DNA of 64,000 nucleotides, taken from assembly GCA_021495925.1 (NCBI GenBank), contig JAKEKT010000116.1, positions 33,227 through 97,226 of the forward strand. The letters run 5' to 3'. A model generated the notes under the pieces. The model was not told where the DNA came from, did not search any database, and saw only the letters and a program-made list of their open reading frames with translations. Of this stretch, positions 43,384 to 55,813 are shown in pieces. The translations under genes and the position numbers were made by a program. The stretch comes from Diplodia intermedia (taxonomy: Eukaryota > Ascomycota > Dothideomycetes > Botryosphaeriales > Botryosphaeriaceae). Each line of letters starts with the position of its first letter. Within the stretch, counting starts at the first letter, position 1.

Positions 43384-46300
43384 ATGGCGAAGTACAAGGA
43401 CGGCGAAACCGTCGCTGCCGTAAGCCCCCGCCCTTCGACCCGCGATGCCATGTTACGCGCCGCAGCTGCTGATCTCCCATTGCCGCATAGTTCAATGGCA
43501 AGTGGGTGTCATGGACACACACCGTAGTCGCTTATGGTATGCCCGCGACTGCCCCCGCAGCCGAATAGGCGACGGTTCTGACTGGACATTCAGCCGCATT
43601 CCTGGGCGCTCTCATCGTCGGAGTGTAAGAGGAGCCTTCTAGCCATGGGCGCGTTGAACGGGGCTGACGCATCGTCCACAGGGCTCTCCACTACCACAAG
43701 ATCGTGCAGAACGAGCACTACGGCTACCCGCAAGAATGGTTCCCGTCCGTCTCCGCCACCATTGGCGACCGCTACCCCGAGCGCAGCGTTTTCCAGCTCT
43801 TCATTGCCATGACTGCCGGTACGATGTTACAAATGCGAGGTGCCTGCGCTGCTGCTAAGACGCCCAAACAGGTCCGAGGTTTGCGCTGGTCGCGCTGTGG
43901 TACGTCCTCACGGCGAAGCCCAATGCGACATTGCCCAAGTTCATTGCCGGCGTTGGAATCTTCCGGACTTTGACCTGCGGCGGCTGGACCTACATCACAT
44001 CTACCGACGACCATGATTGGCATGACATCTTCATGATTTCGTACTTGGTTGCGACCATTCCATGGACATACGGCTGTTACGTTCTCAGCCCGCCGAACGT
44101 GAAGGCCATCAAATACCGCAAAATATTTGCAACAAGCTTCTTCGCCAACATTGTGCCCTTGGTCTACTTCTTCATCCAGCACAAGGTCCACAAGGTCGCA
44201 GGAGGTAAGTCGGGCGTGCCAGCGCCGGTCATGCGTTAGCTAACATAACATCAAAGCCTACACAATCTACGCCTTCTTTGAGTGGAGTCTTGTTCTTCTT
44301 GATGTCGCCTTCGACGCAGTCACCGTGTTCGACTTCTCGGGATTCGAGATCGTCGTCAAGGACCTCAGAGGTGTCAGCAGAGGGTATGTCTCACGGCTTC
44401 CAAAGTAGATAGCTTCTAGGCAGGAGAAATAAGCCATTCCAAAGTCAAACCCTGATAATCCTCCTTTTGCAGAAACTCCCAAGCCGAACGCATTGCGGAG
44501 AAAGAGTATGTTGTGCCCCGCTTCCATGACAAAGTCAGCCAGGCTAAGTAGTGCAGGAAAAACCGCGAGATTGCTGATCTCTATGCCGCCGGTTTCCACT
44601 GGCCTGCTTTCTTTGATGCCGCTGCAGATGTCTACAACGGGGTAAGTTTCCTGGCCGTTTCAAATGGCTTCACATGACTGATCCTTGTCCAGTTCGTCTT
44701 CTGGACGATGCTGACCTCTCTCGGCCTGCTCGTGTGGTGTAAGTATTCTGTTACTACGTTTTGCTCAGATCCCTACTAACCATGGCAGACTTCCCACTCT
44801 GGTACATGGGTATTTCTGGCTACGAAGTCATAATAATGTGTACCCTATCGCCCTTCCTGCTTGGGATCCGCTCTCTTCGGTCGCTGGTAATCCGGAACCT
44901 TCGCACCACGCACCTCCTGTCCCTGTCTGGACTGCTTTCCTACTTGGTCACGGCCCCAGACAAGCGCTTGTTTGCTGTCGGCTTTGGTCTTTGGATGTCA
45001 TGCCTTTCCTGGGCGGCCACCTTCTACGCAGAACGCTCCCAGCCCCACCGCCTGGAGGCTCGTGTTTCGGCTTTTGCTCTTGGTCTCCTCATGTCTAGCG
45101 TTGCCAAGTTTGCCTTCTGGACTAACAACCCCATCTGGCCTATCATGCACGCTCCCAATGGTGGTTGGAACAAGCTTGGAATTGCTCTAGCTGTTGTGGC
45201 CATTCTCCGTTCCACTCGGTTGACGGCCAGCAGCGGCGCAGACATTCCTGCCCCTGGTCCTCAGAAAGGCTCGCCTGCCTTGGCGGGCTTCGGTCTCGCC
45301 GGCCTTTTCTTTGCTATGCACTCCCTGCTTTCGGACACTAGCACAATGATCCTCTGGGTTTGGGAAGGATACCCGGTCCGCGGGCCACTCTCAGTTCCCC
45401 ACGGTGCATACACTCTCTTCGCCATGGGGGCTGGCCTTGCAATTGGTCTTTTCTATCCAAGGCTCTCCGGAAGTTGGGCTTTCTACGGCATTGGTGCTGT
45501 TGGTGCTGCTGTGCTAACTACCAACGGAAACTGGTTTGGGTACTACGGGGCCCTCACTCTGGCCGCTTATATCATGGCTGTTGCGCCGGTCTTGATCTCT
45601 TCCGCAGCCCGCCACAGCCCGGCACTCACGTTCGGTCTTGGCTTCCTCTTTTACAACATCCTGGTCCTTGCCCATGTTTGGGTCGTTGCCTACGCCTTCG
45701 TCCCGGGTGGTCCCTTGATGCGTGAGCATACCGACTGGGTCATGACTGCGACAATGCTATTCATTGGAGCCGGCGTCTTTGCTGCGGTTGGCACTCACGG
45801 GGCTGCTAGCGCCAAGGCCCGCAAGCCTGCAAGCCCCACTTCCCGCAAGACGCGGTCGTACTACCTCTATGTATTGCTTGCCCTCGAGGCGCTCGGGGCT
45901 TCTGTTGCATACCTGCGTTTCCCGTCATATGAGTACACGCCCTACCACAAAAACGACAAGGTCATCACTGCCGGTATCTGGACGATTCACTTCACTCTTG
46001 ACAATGACATGTGGTCGTCTGAGCGCCGCATGCGTGACCTGATCAAGGAAATGGAAGTCGACGTCATTGGTCTGCTTGAGAGCGATACAGAGCGCATCAT
46101 CATGGGCAATCGCGACACGACTCAGTACATAGCCGAGGACCTTGGAATGTACGTCGACTATGGCCCAGGTCCCAACAAGCACACCTGGGGTGCGGCGCTG
46201 CTGTCAAAGTTCCCCATCCTTAACTCGACGCATCACCTGCTGCCGTCGCCTGTCGGTGAGTTGGCTCCAGCCATCCACGCGACTCTTGATTGCTACGGCG

Positions 46301-46812
46301 AGCTAGTCGACGTCTTCGTCTTCCACTCGGGCCAAGAAGAGGACCCAGAGGACCGCAGGCTCCAGAGCGAATACTTGTCCAAGCTCATGGGCTCATCGCC
46401 TCGTCCCAGCATCCTGCTCAGCTACCTCGTCACCAAGCCCAAGGAGGGTAATTACAACACGTACGTCAGCGAAACCAGCGGGATGCGCGACATTGACCCG
46501 AGCGATTGGGACCGATGGTGCGAGTACATACTCTACAAGAATCTCAAGCGTGCCGGCTACGCCAGAGTCAGCAGGAGCACCATCACCGATACAGAGCTCC
46601 AGGTCGGCAAGTTCATCGTCGGCCAGCCGGAGGGCTCTGATGAGATGATCCATGAAAACGATGTCCCGTACGGTCTTCGCTTCCCGACGCTATTCAGAGG
46701 TGAGGGCGTCAGAGGTCACCGTTACCATGTGTTTGATGAGCCCAGGTATGTCCAGAAGAATCTATTATGAGCCACGCAGCTTACTGACGTTTTCGGTAGA
46801 TATTACGCCTAG
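43384..46812 (+). CDS. CWH43: Cwh43-type GPI-lipid remodelling protein
   Basis: Eleven exons: 43384-43419, 43491-43536, 43594-43624, 43682-43818, 43872-44204, 44257-44383, 44472-44504, 44557-44641, 44693-44738, 44789-46745 and 46800-46812, giving 947 residues. The N-terminal quarter is a Frag1/DRAM/Sfk1-like membrane domain (HTVVAYAAFLGALIVGV, CGGWTYITSTDDHDWHD). Many further spans follow (PGAP2IP-like), and the C-terminal third is an endonuclease/exonuclease/phosphatase fold (ITAGIWTIHFTLDNDMWSSE, VIGLLESDTERI, WGAALLSKFPIL). Yeast Cwh43 replaces GPI diacylglycerol with ceramide. The last exon codes only the final three residues plus a split arginine codon (RYYA before the stop). Confidence 0.92.
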
Positions 46813-47495
46813 ACAGAGACTCTTGCCAAACCCGTGGTTGGCGTTGAAGGTAGACGCAGAAAAGTGCGCGCGAGCTGTGCAGCTACAGAATGCCCTTTGG
46901 TATTCTAATGCTGGTGCAGCTTTCTTCGAATAAAATCCAATCATGTTTCTTCATTATTGCTCGTCATGAACACTGTGCTTTCGATGTGAGAGATCCTTGC
47001 CCCACAACGTGGCTGGTTCGTTTTTTCAGGGGCTTCCTTTGCAGTACCGGTGTTCTCAAGACCACGTTCCACCCATGAATCGATGCGACCCACCAGTGCA
47101 CATCTCCAACCATAGAACGCATGGATTGACATTAATGTATTTTCTTTTAGTCCAAGCTCTATACAGTTCAAAGCCGCAAGAAGCCGTGCGGTGGCACTAC
47201 TGTGGATTTGAATAAACTATGCTACTTTTATCCTGTGGGCTGTTACGGGTTTGGGTAGGGTTTGGACTTTGCTGGGTGTTCGAAGTTTCACGGGAAAGAC
47301 GGCCGACACCATATGCGGTACATTGACCCTTGGTACCAACCAGCCCAACCCTGCTTTGCTATCGATTTTTGTTAAAATTTTATGAACATACCCACGGATG
47401 GGCTTTGGAGCGAATATAAGAAGACTGGCGGAATCCCATCCATTTTCAGGTGTTCATTCCCCTCCTACGGCGGCACTCCCAATCAGGTCATCGCC
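46813..47495. other. Intergenic region between CWH43 and the secreted protein gene
   Basis: About 680 bases, moderately AT-rich. An in-frame ATG at 47382 would extend the next protein, but the family-like signal peptide starts at 47496. No gene is seen. Confidence 0.5.
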
Positions 47496-48221
47496 ATGAT
47501 CTTCAAGGCAGTGTTTGTGGCCTGGGCTGCGTCAGTCGCCTTGGCTTCCCCGGTTGCCATGAGCCCTGCGGCCCCCTCCGGCTCTCCTGGCATTTCCCCC
47601 TCCGGTTCCTTTCCTCATCCTCTCAACCAGACGGGACACGCGAACGAAACCGCCACGGCCACCGCCCCGTCGGGTTCCGCCGTTGAAACGGTCCTTGCCG
47701 CACCGGCGGCGAAGTGGGATCCGCCGAAGCCGAACGGGCGGGGGCTGATGCCGCCGTCGCTGCAGCGCCGCCAGGGCCGCGAATGGCGCAAGAAACACCA
47801 GCCGAAGACGAAAGACCTAATCGAAATGCAGCCCAAGCGGGAGCGTGGGCCGGAGCAGAAGTGCTACGAGAGCGGCCAGGACGTGAAACGAAAGGACATG
47901 ATAGCCGCGATCAAGGAGTTCTGCTTTGAGCACGATGGCAGGAAGCTCAAGGTCGGCCAGTCGATCCGCTCCCAGAAGGTGGTGCAGCACAACGTCATCT
48001 ACAACGTCTTCATGAACCTGTACGTCGAAAACATGGACGTCCCCGCGAAATACAACACCCCGACGTACGATATCGTCGAGTACGAATGCCTCAAGGAGTT
48101 CCATAGGTCCATCGACGACTGCAATAAGGATACCGAGGCGAATAAGGAGGGTGGTTATATAGTGGTGGACTACGGACCCACTCAAGTCATGTGGAGAATT
48201 GATCCCAATGCTTTTGCGTAA
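47496..48221 (+). CDS. Secreted protein with four cysteines after the signal region, effector-like
   Basis: A single exon of 241 residues. MIFKAVFVAWAASVALASPV is a clear signal peptide with cleavage after ALA-S. A Pro/Ser/Thr-rich region with two N-glycosylation motifs (NQTG, NETA) is followed by SLQRRQGREWRKK, which contains dibasic, Kex2-like sites. The mature C-terminal domain, about 120 residues, holds four cysteines (QKCYES, EFCFEHDG, YECLKEF, DDCNKD) and ends RIDPNAFA. A pro-domain released by Kex2 and two disulfides are likely. I do not recognise the family; small secreted cysteine proteins in plant-associated fungi are often effectors, which is inference only. Confidence 0.75.
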   Translation: MIFKAVFVAWAASVALASPVAMSPAAPSGSPGISPSGSFPHPLNQTGHANETATATAPSGSAVETVLAAPAAKWDPPKPNGRGLMPPSLQRRQGREWRKKHQPKTKDLIEMQPKRERGPEQKCYESGQDVKRKDMIAAIKEFCFEHDGRKLKVGQSIRSQKVVQHNVIYNVFMNLYVENMDVPAKYNTPTYDIVEYECLKEFHRSIDDCNKDTEANKEGGYIVVDYGPTQVMWRIDPNAFA

Positions 48222-48776
48222 TTGGGAGAAACGAGGGTTCCGTCGATCTGCAAAGGACGTCGTCAAAGTTCAGCCCGAGCACATTCGGAGATTGCGTCTA
48301 GATAGTAGATGGAACTCGTTGGCTTGGTTTCGGTTGTAGTATTGGCCGGCGTTGAATTCGAATCGATTTTGTTCCTTGCAAAAAGACACTTCAACATTTA
48401 GTGACACGCCAGAGCTTTTGTGTAGGTACAAGAAGCGCGGGAGGGTTTTTTTTTTTTTTTTTTTGCATAGGGTTCCATAATCTCATTACTTTTCCCCTTC
48501 CACTTCTACTGATATTACCACCACCGATAAACTCCTTCCAAAAGGACTCGTCAAATAAGTTTGTACCATGGGGCAGACTTCCAACAGAGACTGTTGGGTA
48601 AACAAAAAAAAAAGCCCACCCCCCGGGAAACGAAAAACAAGGCAAAAGTACCACCAACCAGTTCTTCTTTCTTTATTTTCTCACCGCCCCCTCAACAACA
48701 ACACCAACACTTCAATCATTCGCAAGAGGCCAGGAGAAAAGAAAAAAAGGGAGAATGGACATCACAAAACGCACAT
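48222..48776. other. Intergenic region between convergent secreted protein and phosphate transporter genes
   Basis: About 550 bases containing a run of about 18 T near 48447 and an A run near 48610, so two 3' UTRs are likely. No gene. Confidence 0.55.
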
Positions 48777-50750
48777 CTACACCGCCTCGCCCTTCTCATA
48801 CGACTCGCCCCCGCCGCCCTCGCCGCCCAGCTCCTCGTCCGCGGCGCTCCCCCGGCGGCCGCCGCTGCCGCCGCCGCTGCCGTGCCGCGGGTCGTACTCG
48901 GGCGTGCCGGGCACCTCGCCCGCCAGGCGCTCGAGCGTTTTGCGCTTGGTCTCGGGGATCAGGCACGACGTGCCGACGCCGAGGAACATGAAGAGGGCGT
49001 AGATCTGCATGACGTGGTCGAGCCAGGGCGAGGCGTTGTCGGCGGTGGCGCCGCGCGTGCGCAGCGGGCCGATGAGCACCTGGGCGATGATGGCGCCGAC
49101 CTTGCCCGACGCCGCCGAGATGCCGTGCGACGAGGAGCGGTAGCGCGTCGGGAAGCACTCGCCGGGGACGATGAAGGTCGTTGCGTTGGGGCCTGCGCCG
49201 GGGAGGGAGGGCGAACTGTTAGTGTCTGTTGTTGTGTGCGTGTGTGTGGGGGGAAGAAGGAAAGGTGGGTGTGGGGAAAGGGGAAATAAATAGGCTTACC
49301 GAAATTGAAGAAAAATTGGGCAATGACGTAGAGGGCGAGCAGGCCGCCGGAGCTGAGCTTGTGGTAGGCGAAGCCGATGATGCAGAAGAGGATGGTGAGG
49401 ATGGTGAAGCCCATGATCTGGATGGGCTTGCGGCCGACCGTGTCCACCGTCGCGACCGTGACCCAGTAGCCGGGGATGGAGCCGGCGCAGATGAGGATGA
49501 GGTTGCCGACGGCCGTGTTGAAGAAGTACTCGTACATGTTCTTCGTGTGGCTCGTGCCGTAGCCGATTTCGGTCAGGATGATCGAGTTGTTGAGCCCCAG
49601 CCCGTAGAAGGCCACGTCCAGGAAGAACCATGAGCCCGCCGTGCCCAGCAGCACCTTGCCGTACTTCCACTGCGTGTAGTGCGCGAAGAAGTCGCGCCAA
49701 GACGCCTGCGGTACCTCCAGCTGGGGGGAGTCCTCGTTCATGGCCTGCACGCGCGTGATCTCATCCGGGTGGCCCTGGTGCTCGCCCGCCTTGTAGGCCT
49801 TGATGTCGGACCCGCCCTTGACAATATCACGGGCGACATCGAAGGTGTAGCGGGGCGTCTCCGGGATGGTCAGACGGTAGTAGAGGGCGATGCAGCCAGG
49901 CACGGCGCCAAAGCCGATGAGGACACGCCACATTTTGTCCACCGCCAGGGAACAGGCGCCAGTACACGTGGCTGCCGACGAGGCTGTCTCGAGCGACTCC
50001 TTGAAGCCTGCAGTAACAATGAGCGCGATAATGGCAGCACCAAATTGGCCAAAACCCTGCATGGCGAAGACTGAACCCATCATGGCTCCTCTCCACTTCG
50101 TGGTAGCGAACCTGCAGATCAGTTAGAGGCGGGCTATTGGGGCAGGACTGCCATGGCTACATACTCGGAGGTAATGATGGACGAAAGGGGGTAGTCGCCG
50201 CCAATACCGATGCCCATGAGCACTCGCCAGAAGACCAGGAGGCCGACGATGGACATGGATTGAGAGGGAGCAGAAAGAGCCTGGGCCAGCGTAGCAAAGA
50301 TGATCAAGATGAGCTCGAGACCGTACATCTTCTTGCGGCCGACCATATCGGCCAGGATGCCAAAGCCAACCTGGCCAATGACGGTACCGGCGCTGGTTGA
50401 CACCTTAATGGCAGTGTCGGCCGGCTCCGGGATCTTGCCTTTGTTGTGGGTCCAGTAGGCGACGCCCAGCATAGGCGTAGCCAGATTTATCGCGAATAGA
50501 TCAAATGCATCCGTGAAGAATCCAATGCCTGCGACGACAATGGCGCGCACATGATACCAGCCGAAGGGTGCCTTGTCGATCTCGGCGAGGGCAAGGCGTC
50601 TACGTTCGTTGGGGTCCGCAATGTGAGCTGTGAAAGAGTTAGTCTCCACAGCCGAGGCGCTGCACGAGGTAACAGCGTACCGTAGTCGTTGTGGAAGTTG
50701 TGGAAGGCAGCGTTTCCGCCAGCGGTCTTGTGGACGACCGGAGCGGCCAT
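48777..50750 (-). CDS. Pho84-type phosphate:H+ symporter
   Basis: Exons 50750-50681, 50627-50165, 50111-49300 and 49192-48777 give 586 residues. A 12-span major facilitator with the PHS signature: VRAIVVAGIGFFTDAFDLFA for span 1, GFGILADMVGRKKMYG for the span 2-3 loop, GIGIGGDYPLSS, and PTRYRSSSHGISAASGKVG after span 10. A central cytosolic loop lies between residues of IPETPRYTFDVA and WKYGKVLLGTAGSWFFLD. Yeast Pho84 is a high-affinity phosphate importer and sensor induced on phosphate limitation through the PHO pathway. The C-terminal tail is unusual, Gly/Ser/Glu-rich (HGSGGGSGGRRG, EELGGEGGGGE), and GC-rich. Confidence 0.92.
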
Positions 50751-51411
50751 GGCTGGCAGGTTGCTTTAGGATGAGGCTTGAGGTTCAGTGAGCGGCGGAG
50801 GCAGCACGGGGGGAGGAGCCTTGCCGATAACACGGCAGGGACGTCTTAAGTAGCGAAGAAACGGAAACAGGCGTGCAAAAAGAGCATTGCGAGTGCACCT
50901 CACGAGGCGTTTTCCGGGGCTTTTCTGAAAACGCGTCTCTGGCCAGGCCGTGGTACGCGTGAAAGCAATGGGAAGCCAATGAGGAGAATGCATGTTTGCA
51001 CGAGCAGGAAACGATGACTAGTCAGGAAGCGTCTCGAGGCTGGGTCATGGCAAGGTGGATGCAGCAACGGAGCGGCCGGGCCCTGCCAAGCGGCGCCAGA
51101 CGAATCCAAGAGCGGCTCCCGCAGCGAAGAGAGTGTAAGAGGGCGGCCAAGAGGAAGTCGGCGCAATTGGTGGCGTGCGTCGACGGAGGAGGCCGGTGGG
51201 AGAGCGTTGAAGGGGCGGCAGCCAATCAGACAGCCCACGTGCAAAGGTGCAGCCAATCACGGCTAGCCTGCGAGCTTATTCCCACCTCGCTGAAAACATC
51301 CCCCCTACCTTCGCACCCTCACTGCCCATCGATTACGCGCGTTGTACCTGCACTTTCAGGCAAAGCGTCCGCCGCCACTCGTTAGTGCCGGGCCTCCACC
51401 GCACGCGAGCC
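50751..51411. other. Intergenic region upstream of the phosphate transporter
   Basis: Probable promoter of the minus-strand transporter. No PHO-box CACGTG is seen, although CCCACGTG-like CCACGTGC occurs near 51236-51243. Open frames have no family features. Confidence 0.4.
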
Positions 51412-53618
51412 ATGTTGGAAACTCCTCCACTGACTACACCACGGACAACATCAAGACTTTTCCAAGGCCTTGGAAGCCCGACAAGCAGTCCCAAGCATCA
51501 GCCTCCAGGTGCCAACACCGAGGTGGCTACCGCCAAGCAACGGCATGAGGCAGACAAGATCTTCTGAATCTGTCCCGGGAGGCATTGCCCGCTCGTGTCA
51601 GTCCCGATGCGAACGCGAGACCTGTGCGACTATCACCACGTGTTGTGTCCGTGACGTTTCCAGTGCATGACGTACCACTGCTGTCGCTTCTACTCGCTGC
51701 ATCTGCGCATTCCTTCCAGAACCTGTGGGAATCCGTGCCGGCTGCTTTTCCCCGGCCTCGATGGCAACCACCCGGACACTTCAACCCAGCAACCCAGCTT
51801 GGCCGTCGCCCGATCCAACTAACGACGGCTCCGTCCTACACGCTGATCTTCTACCGCTGCCATCCTTTCCTGCAGGCGGCCCGCCCGTGGTTGCAGCTCC
51901 ACCTCATCCTTGCGTCAGCCCTCATGGCATCCCTACCTTTCCGCTTGTCTCGGCCCATCTAGCACACAGCCCTGCACGCCACGAGCACGACCCTTGGATC
52001 TCGGCGCCTGTCTCACATATGAATCCAAATCAGCCTTGCGAAAGAAGAAGAGGTCAGAGCCAACCATGGACCCGATAACGCCACATGCAGCTTCTGGTCG
52101 TATAACCACGCTGCACTCGGGCTCCGCCATGCCTGCCTCTTATCCTCACTGGCTGGAGAAATTGCCAAGTCCAATTTCCATGCACCTCATGGGTCCTCAA
52201 TAGGGTCAGATGCAAGTGTTGGCGAGGCGTCCCTGGGCCGTTTATGGGGCCATGGCAGAGTGTGCCTCGCTTGACCCCGGACGCCACTCACCCTCGCCAC
52301 CGGCAAAAGATCGCGTATTAGTGCAATAGCCCCCATTTCAGGTGGTACACCTGGACCCCATAGGCCGGTGATCGCGATCGCAGTCTGGATTGCAGCCAAG
52401 CCAATCGTCTTGGCCCCGACTTAAACCCGTTCGATCCATTGTGCTTCTCTTCGCCTCTCACCCGAGCGTCGCCAGCATAGTTGCGCGGAATTCAGGACAT
52501 GTGATCCGCATCCTGTGTATACACCATCTCGATCACGCGGCGTTCCGACTGCTCACCAGTTCTGCTCTAAGCTGTCCAGTATGTCAGTACCAGCTCACCA
52601 CTGTGCCGCTTTAGCAACTGTTCACTGCAGGGTACCTCGTGTTGGCAAACTTGCACAGAGATTGACGCTGTGCTTGACAGGACTGCCACCTATCCAGTGA
52701 TTGCTCATCATCAGACGCCTGCCTCTTGATCCAAAATAGCTCTTCCGCCACATCGCCTCTAAACAGCGAAATAAACCCAAGCCCGGCTGACCAGGGATCC
52801 TCTGGTATCAAGAAAGAACACCTACAGGCGCCAGCATCGTCTTCAAATACTGGCCTGTCTCTTCCAATATAGCTCATCTTCCGGACTCCTTCCGACTCTC
52901 GAACCAAGGAAAGCGAAACACCGCTTCGCACGCTATGCTCGGAACACTCGTGTCGAGGCCATGAAAAGAGGTATGGCTAGGTTGATCCGCTGGGTGTATC
53001 GAACGCAACATGTTCCGGACCCCTTCCTACGTCTCGATCAGCCTTGCGTGAGCGCACTTAAGACAATCTGACGAACGCACGTACGCGAAACTACGCATCA
53101 ACGAAAGGACGAACACTTTACGGTTATTCGCCACCCAACGTCTGGAGTAGGATACAACCGGTGTTTGGAGGCCACGAAAAGCCTTTAGGACGCGGTGTCG
53201 TGCAGAAAGGAAAATAAAAATAAAAATAAAGGCTGAAACCGGCTGCGGGAGGTGTCGTGCAGTGGGTGCCTCTGCACCTGGTACCATTAAAATATATCAT
53301 CCTCGCCACGAAGGATATGCTGATCAAGAAAGGGAAGAGCAAAACTTGCTCTTCGGGACGGTCAACGGTTCGCACAACCTCAACACCGATTTTGCACTCC
53401 CGCATGCACAAAGCGCAGCCTGCCCCCACTACCATTCCTTGCACCATAGGGCCGCCTTCGACTCCTTACACCACCAAATGGTGGCTCTTTACAAGATCAC
53501 TCTGATATCCAATCCCAGCGGCTCCCCCGATCCTGGAGAGGAAGAGATCGCAAAGACGTGGGTGAAGGTCAAGGCGGTATCAGGCAGACTTCCGACGATG
53601 TGTCCTGATAGTGCGTAG
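51412..53618 (+). other. Coding-like open frames, possible unresolved spliced or decayed gene
   Basis: Several plus-strand segments in different frames have fungal-coding codon use (AAG, GAG, AAC, TAC and ATC preferred) but I could not join them into one credible gene. They are 51412-51567 (ending VATAKQRHEADKIF), about 52034-52274 (AKEEEVRANHGPDNATCSFW to GSDASVGEASLGRLW), 52681-52868 (ending PADQGSSGIKKEHLQ and SSSNTGLSLPI) and 53262-53618 (NLLFGTVNGSHNLN, LYKITLISNPSGSPDP, EEEIAKTWVKVKAVSG, ending CPDSA). A nuclear protein with Ser/Pro-rich low-complexity parts, or a decayed gene, would fit. Base composition alone can also keep frames open here, so the call is weak. Confidence 0.28.
53211..53230. 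repeat. (AAAAT)n repeat
   Basis: Three to four AAAAT units in tandem inside the gene-poor region. Confidence 0.8.
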
Positions 53619-55813
53619 TGCATCCGGGACGTGCTCTCGCCCTCCCCCAGTCGCCGTTTTTGGCCGTTGCAGCGAGGTCAGAGCAGCGGCGGCGGCAACG
53701 AAACGCTTTGTTCAGGCGAACCATCGAGTTCGTCTCTTTAAACGTCTTCGGTAAGATCAGGCCGTCAGGCGGTTCGTGAGGACGGGGAAGCCGTGCAAGA
53801 AGCTTCTTGGCGAGCGTCTGATCATCTGTCCATAGGTATATAAAACCTGCAGATCGCCTTTGGTCTTGGCGTAGGTATCTTGCGGAAGGTAGGTAGGTAG
53901 GTAGGTATGTGTGCAGTAGCAAGCTTGACTGTTGGCGTCTTCGAATGTTATCATCGAGCCTCAATGGCCGCGAGCGTGGTGGCAGTACGCTATGTGCAGA
54001 AGACCGTATTCAAGGCCAGCGAGGGAGTCTCAAGGAGGTGGATCTTGCGATCTTCGTTACCATTATAAGCAGGGTTGGTGTCGGTTGCGCATGAGATTTA
54101 GTCCTTCCATGTCCGATGCAAAATACTACACTGTCCATCCGTGGGCAGTTGAAGCGATGTTTGGACGGAAATGTGACTTTCCATAGTATACAAATGCATC
54201 TGAATGTAGGCAACGCAAGTAGGGCTCAATTTCCTTGCAAAGGCAAGCTTGGTACTGCCGCGAGTCAGCGACCCGCCGTGCTGGGAGAGTGAAACGGTGA
54301 AAAAAAAAAAACCAAGTGCAGATCAGCGGTACCAAGGTGAAACCCGAGCCCTAAGTACTCTGTACTCGCCTCACTCACTCGCCGGGGCTCATGTGCAGAC
54401 CGAAGTACAGCCATTCACCTCCGTTGCACCCGCCACACCGCGCATCAGCTCCAACTTCGCATGCCCCTGAGGCACATTCCCATCCGCACCGCGAGTAAGC
54501 AAGCGCGCGCGTTATACATACTATGTACGTAAGCGATGCGGACGGGACGGGGCGCCGGGAAGCGCACGTCCGCGAACGTGGACCGTCGGCCGTAGCGGCA
54601 TCCCGCTTTGAGTTTGGTTCAGCAACCAGCTAACAATAGGTAGCGCGGCGCCTCGCCGAAGGACAGAACGCGCGTGAGCGACCGAGAGGAGAAGAACAGG
54701 GAGAAAGGAGAACGATTTGCGGATGCGGAATCAGGAGAACGGCCGAGACTTGTGGCAACATCTGTGGCGCATCGTCAAATGATACAACAACGTCGGCAAG
54801 CACGGCTCGGACAGCTGGTGTCGAAAGTTCATCTTCTAACTCGATTCGGAAAGGAGCTGTTCGGCAACGCAAGCGTCCTTCAGCTCGCCGGGGAGCCGGT
54901 CCGGCCGTAGCGTAGGAACGAAAGCGGGGCGCCCTTTGTACGTACTGTGCACAGCTGCTTGTAGCTCTTGTCCGGTCTGACCGCGCAGGCAGCATGGGAC
55001 GACGGGCTGTCCAGCACGAAGTCGCTCCGAGGCTCAGATGCCGGCTGCAGCTGCGGCAAGCAGCACAAGGGCTCGGGCCGACTGCTCATACCCGCCGCCG
55101 TGGCTCTGCCATGCACTCTAGCAGAATCCGCTGCTGGCCGACGCCCAAATGTTCCCCAAAGAGGAAAGGGAGCGAGCCGCTCTATCGCTTCCCTGAGCCG
55201 CGGGACGGGTCAGAATGATTGAAACGGGGCATCGACTAACTGGATTCTTGCCTCGCCCCCGTTCTCCACCTTCCTGGCATCGCATCACCACATCGCAGTC
55301 CGCGGAGGTACGTCCGCCCGCTGCAGTAGCGCTCACTTCTCCCGCTGGCGCCACTGCTCCCCCACCCACCTCGGCCCTTGCCGTCACCTTGCTTCTTGTT
55401 CCCGGGCCCAGTTTTCTTTCTGCCGCCCAGAGACAGACCCCTCCTAGCCCGGATAAACAAGGTTCACCAAGCTTGTCAAGAGGCCCCAAAGTCTAAAACC
55501 CGCTGCAGCCCGAGGATCGAGAGATGCAGCTCCAGCCTCTGCCGCATCGAGCTCGACTAAGTCGACCTTCGAACGTCTGGTTCAAAGGGCCGAATCTTGA
55601 GTGCGGCCGAAGCTGTGGCTGTGAGGTGTTGATTGGCAATGTTCTTGCTCCGCCGTGGGTGGTGTTGAGGCTGATTGGACCGCCGCCGCCGCCGCCAACG
55701 TTGCAGGCAAAATGGGACCGAGGAATCGTTTCCAATGTTAAACATTACTCAGCCTATCGAGTAAACTGCCTATCGTTCGTTGAAGCATGTCGGGCTCAAA
55801 GATGAGTTGCTCA
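53619..55813. other. Gene-poor stretch of about 2.2 kb
   Basis: No gene is supported. Open frames of 60-120 residues occur on both strands and overlap one another, as expected for GC-rich sequence. An AGGT tandem run sits at 53887-53907 and an A run at 54300-54310. Confidence 0.45.
53887..53907. repeat. (AGGT)n tetranucleotide repeat
   Basis: Five AGGT units in tandem. Confidence 0.9.

Noticed and set aside
53611..53760. A 40-base intron leading to an extra exon after 53610
   Set aside because: The intron would be unusually short with no clear branch site, and all three frames are open in this GC-rich stretch.
54674..54910. Possible small gene in the gene-poor region
   Set aside because: It needs a non-ATG start, and the opposite strand is equally open over the same bases.
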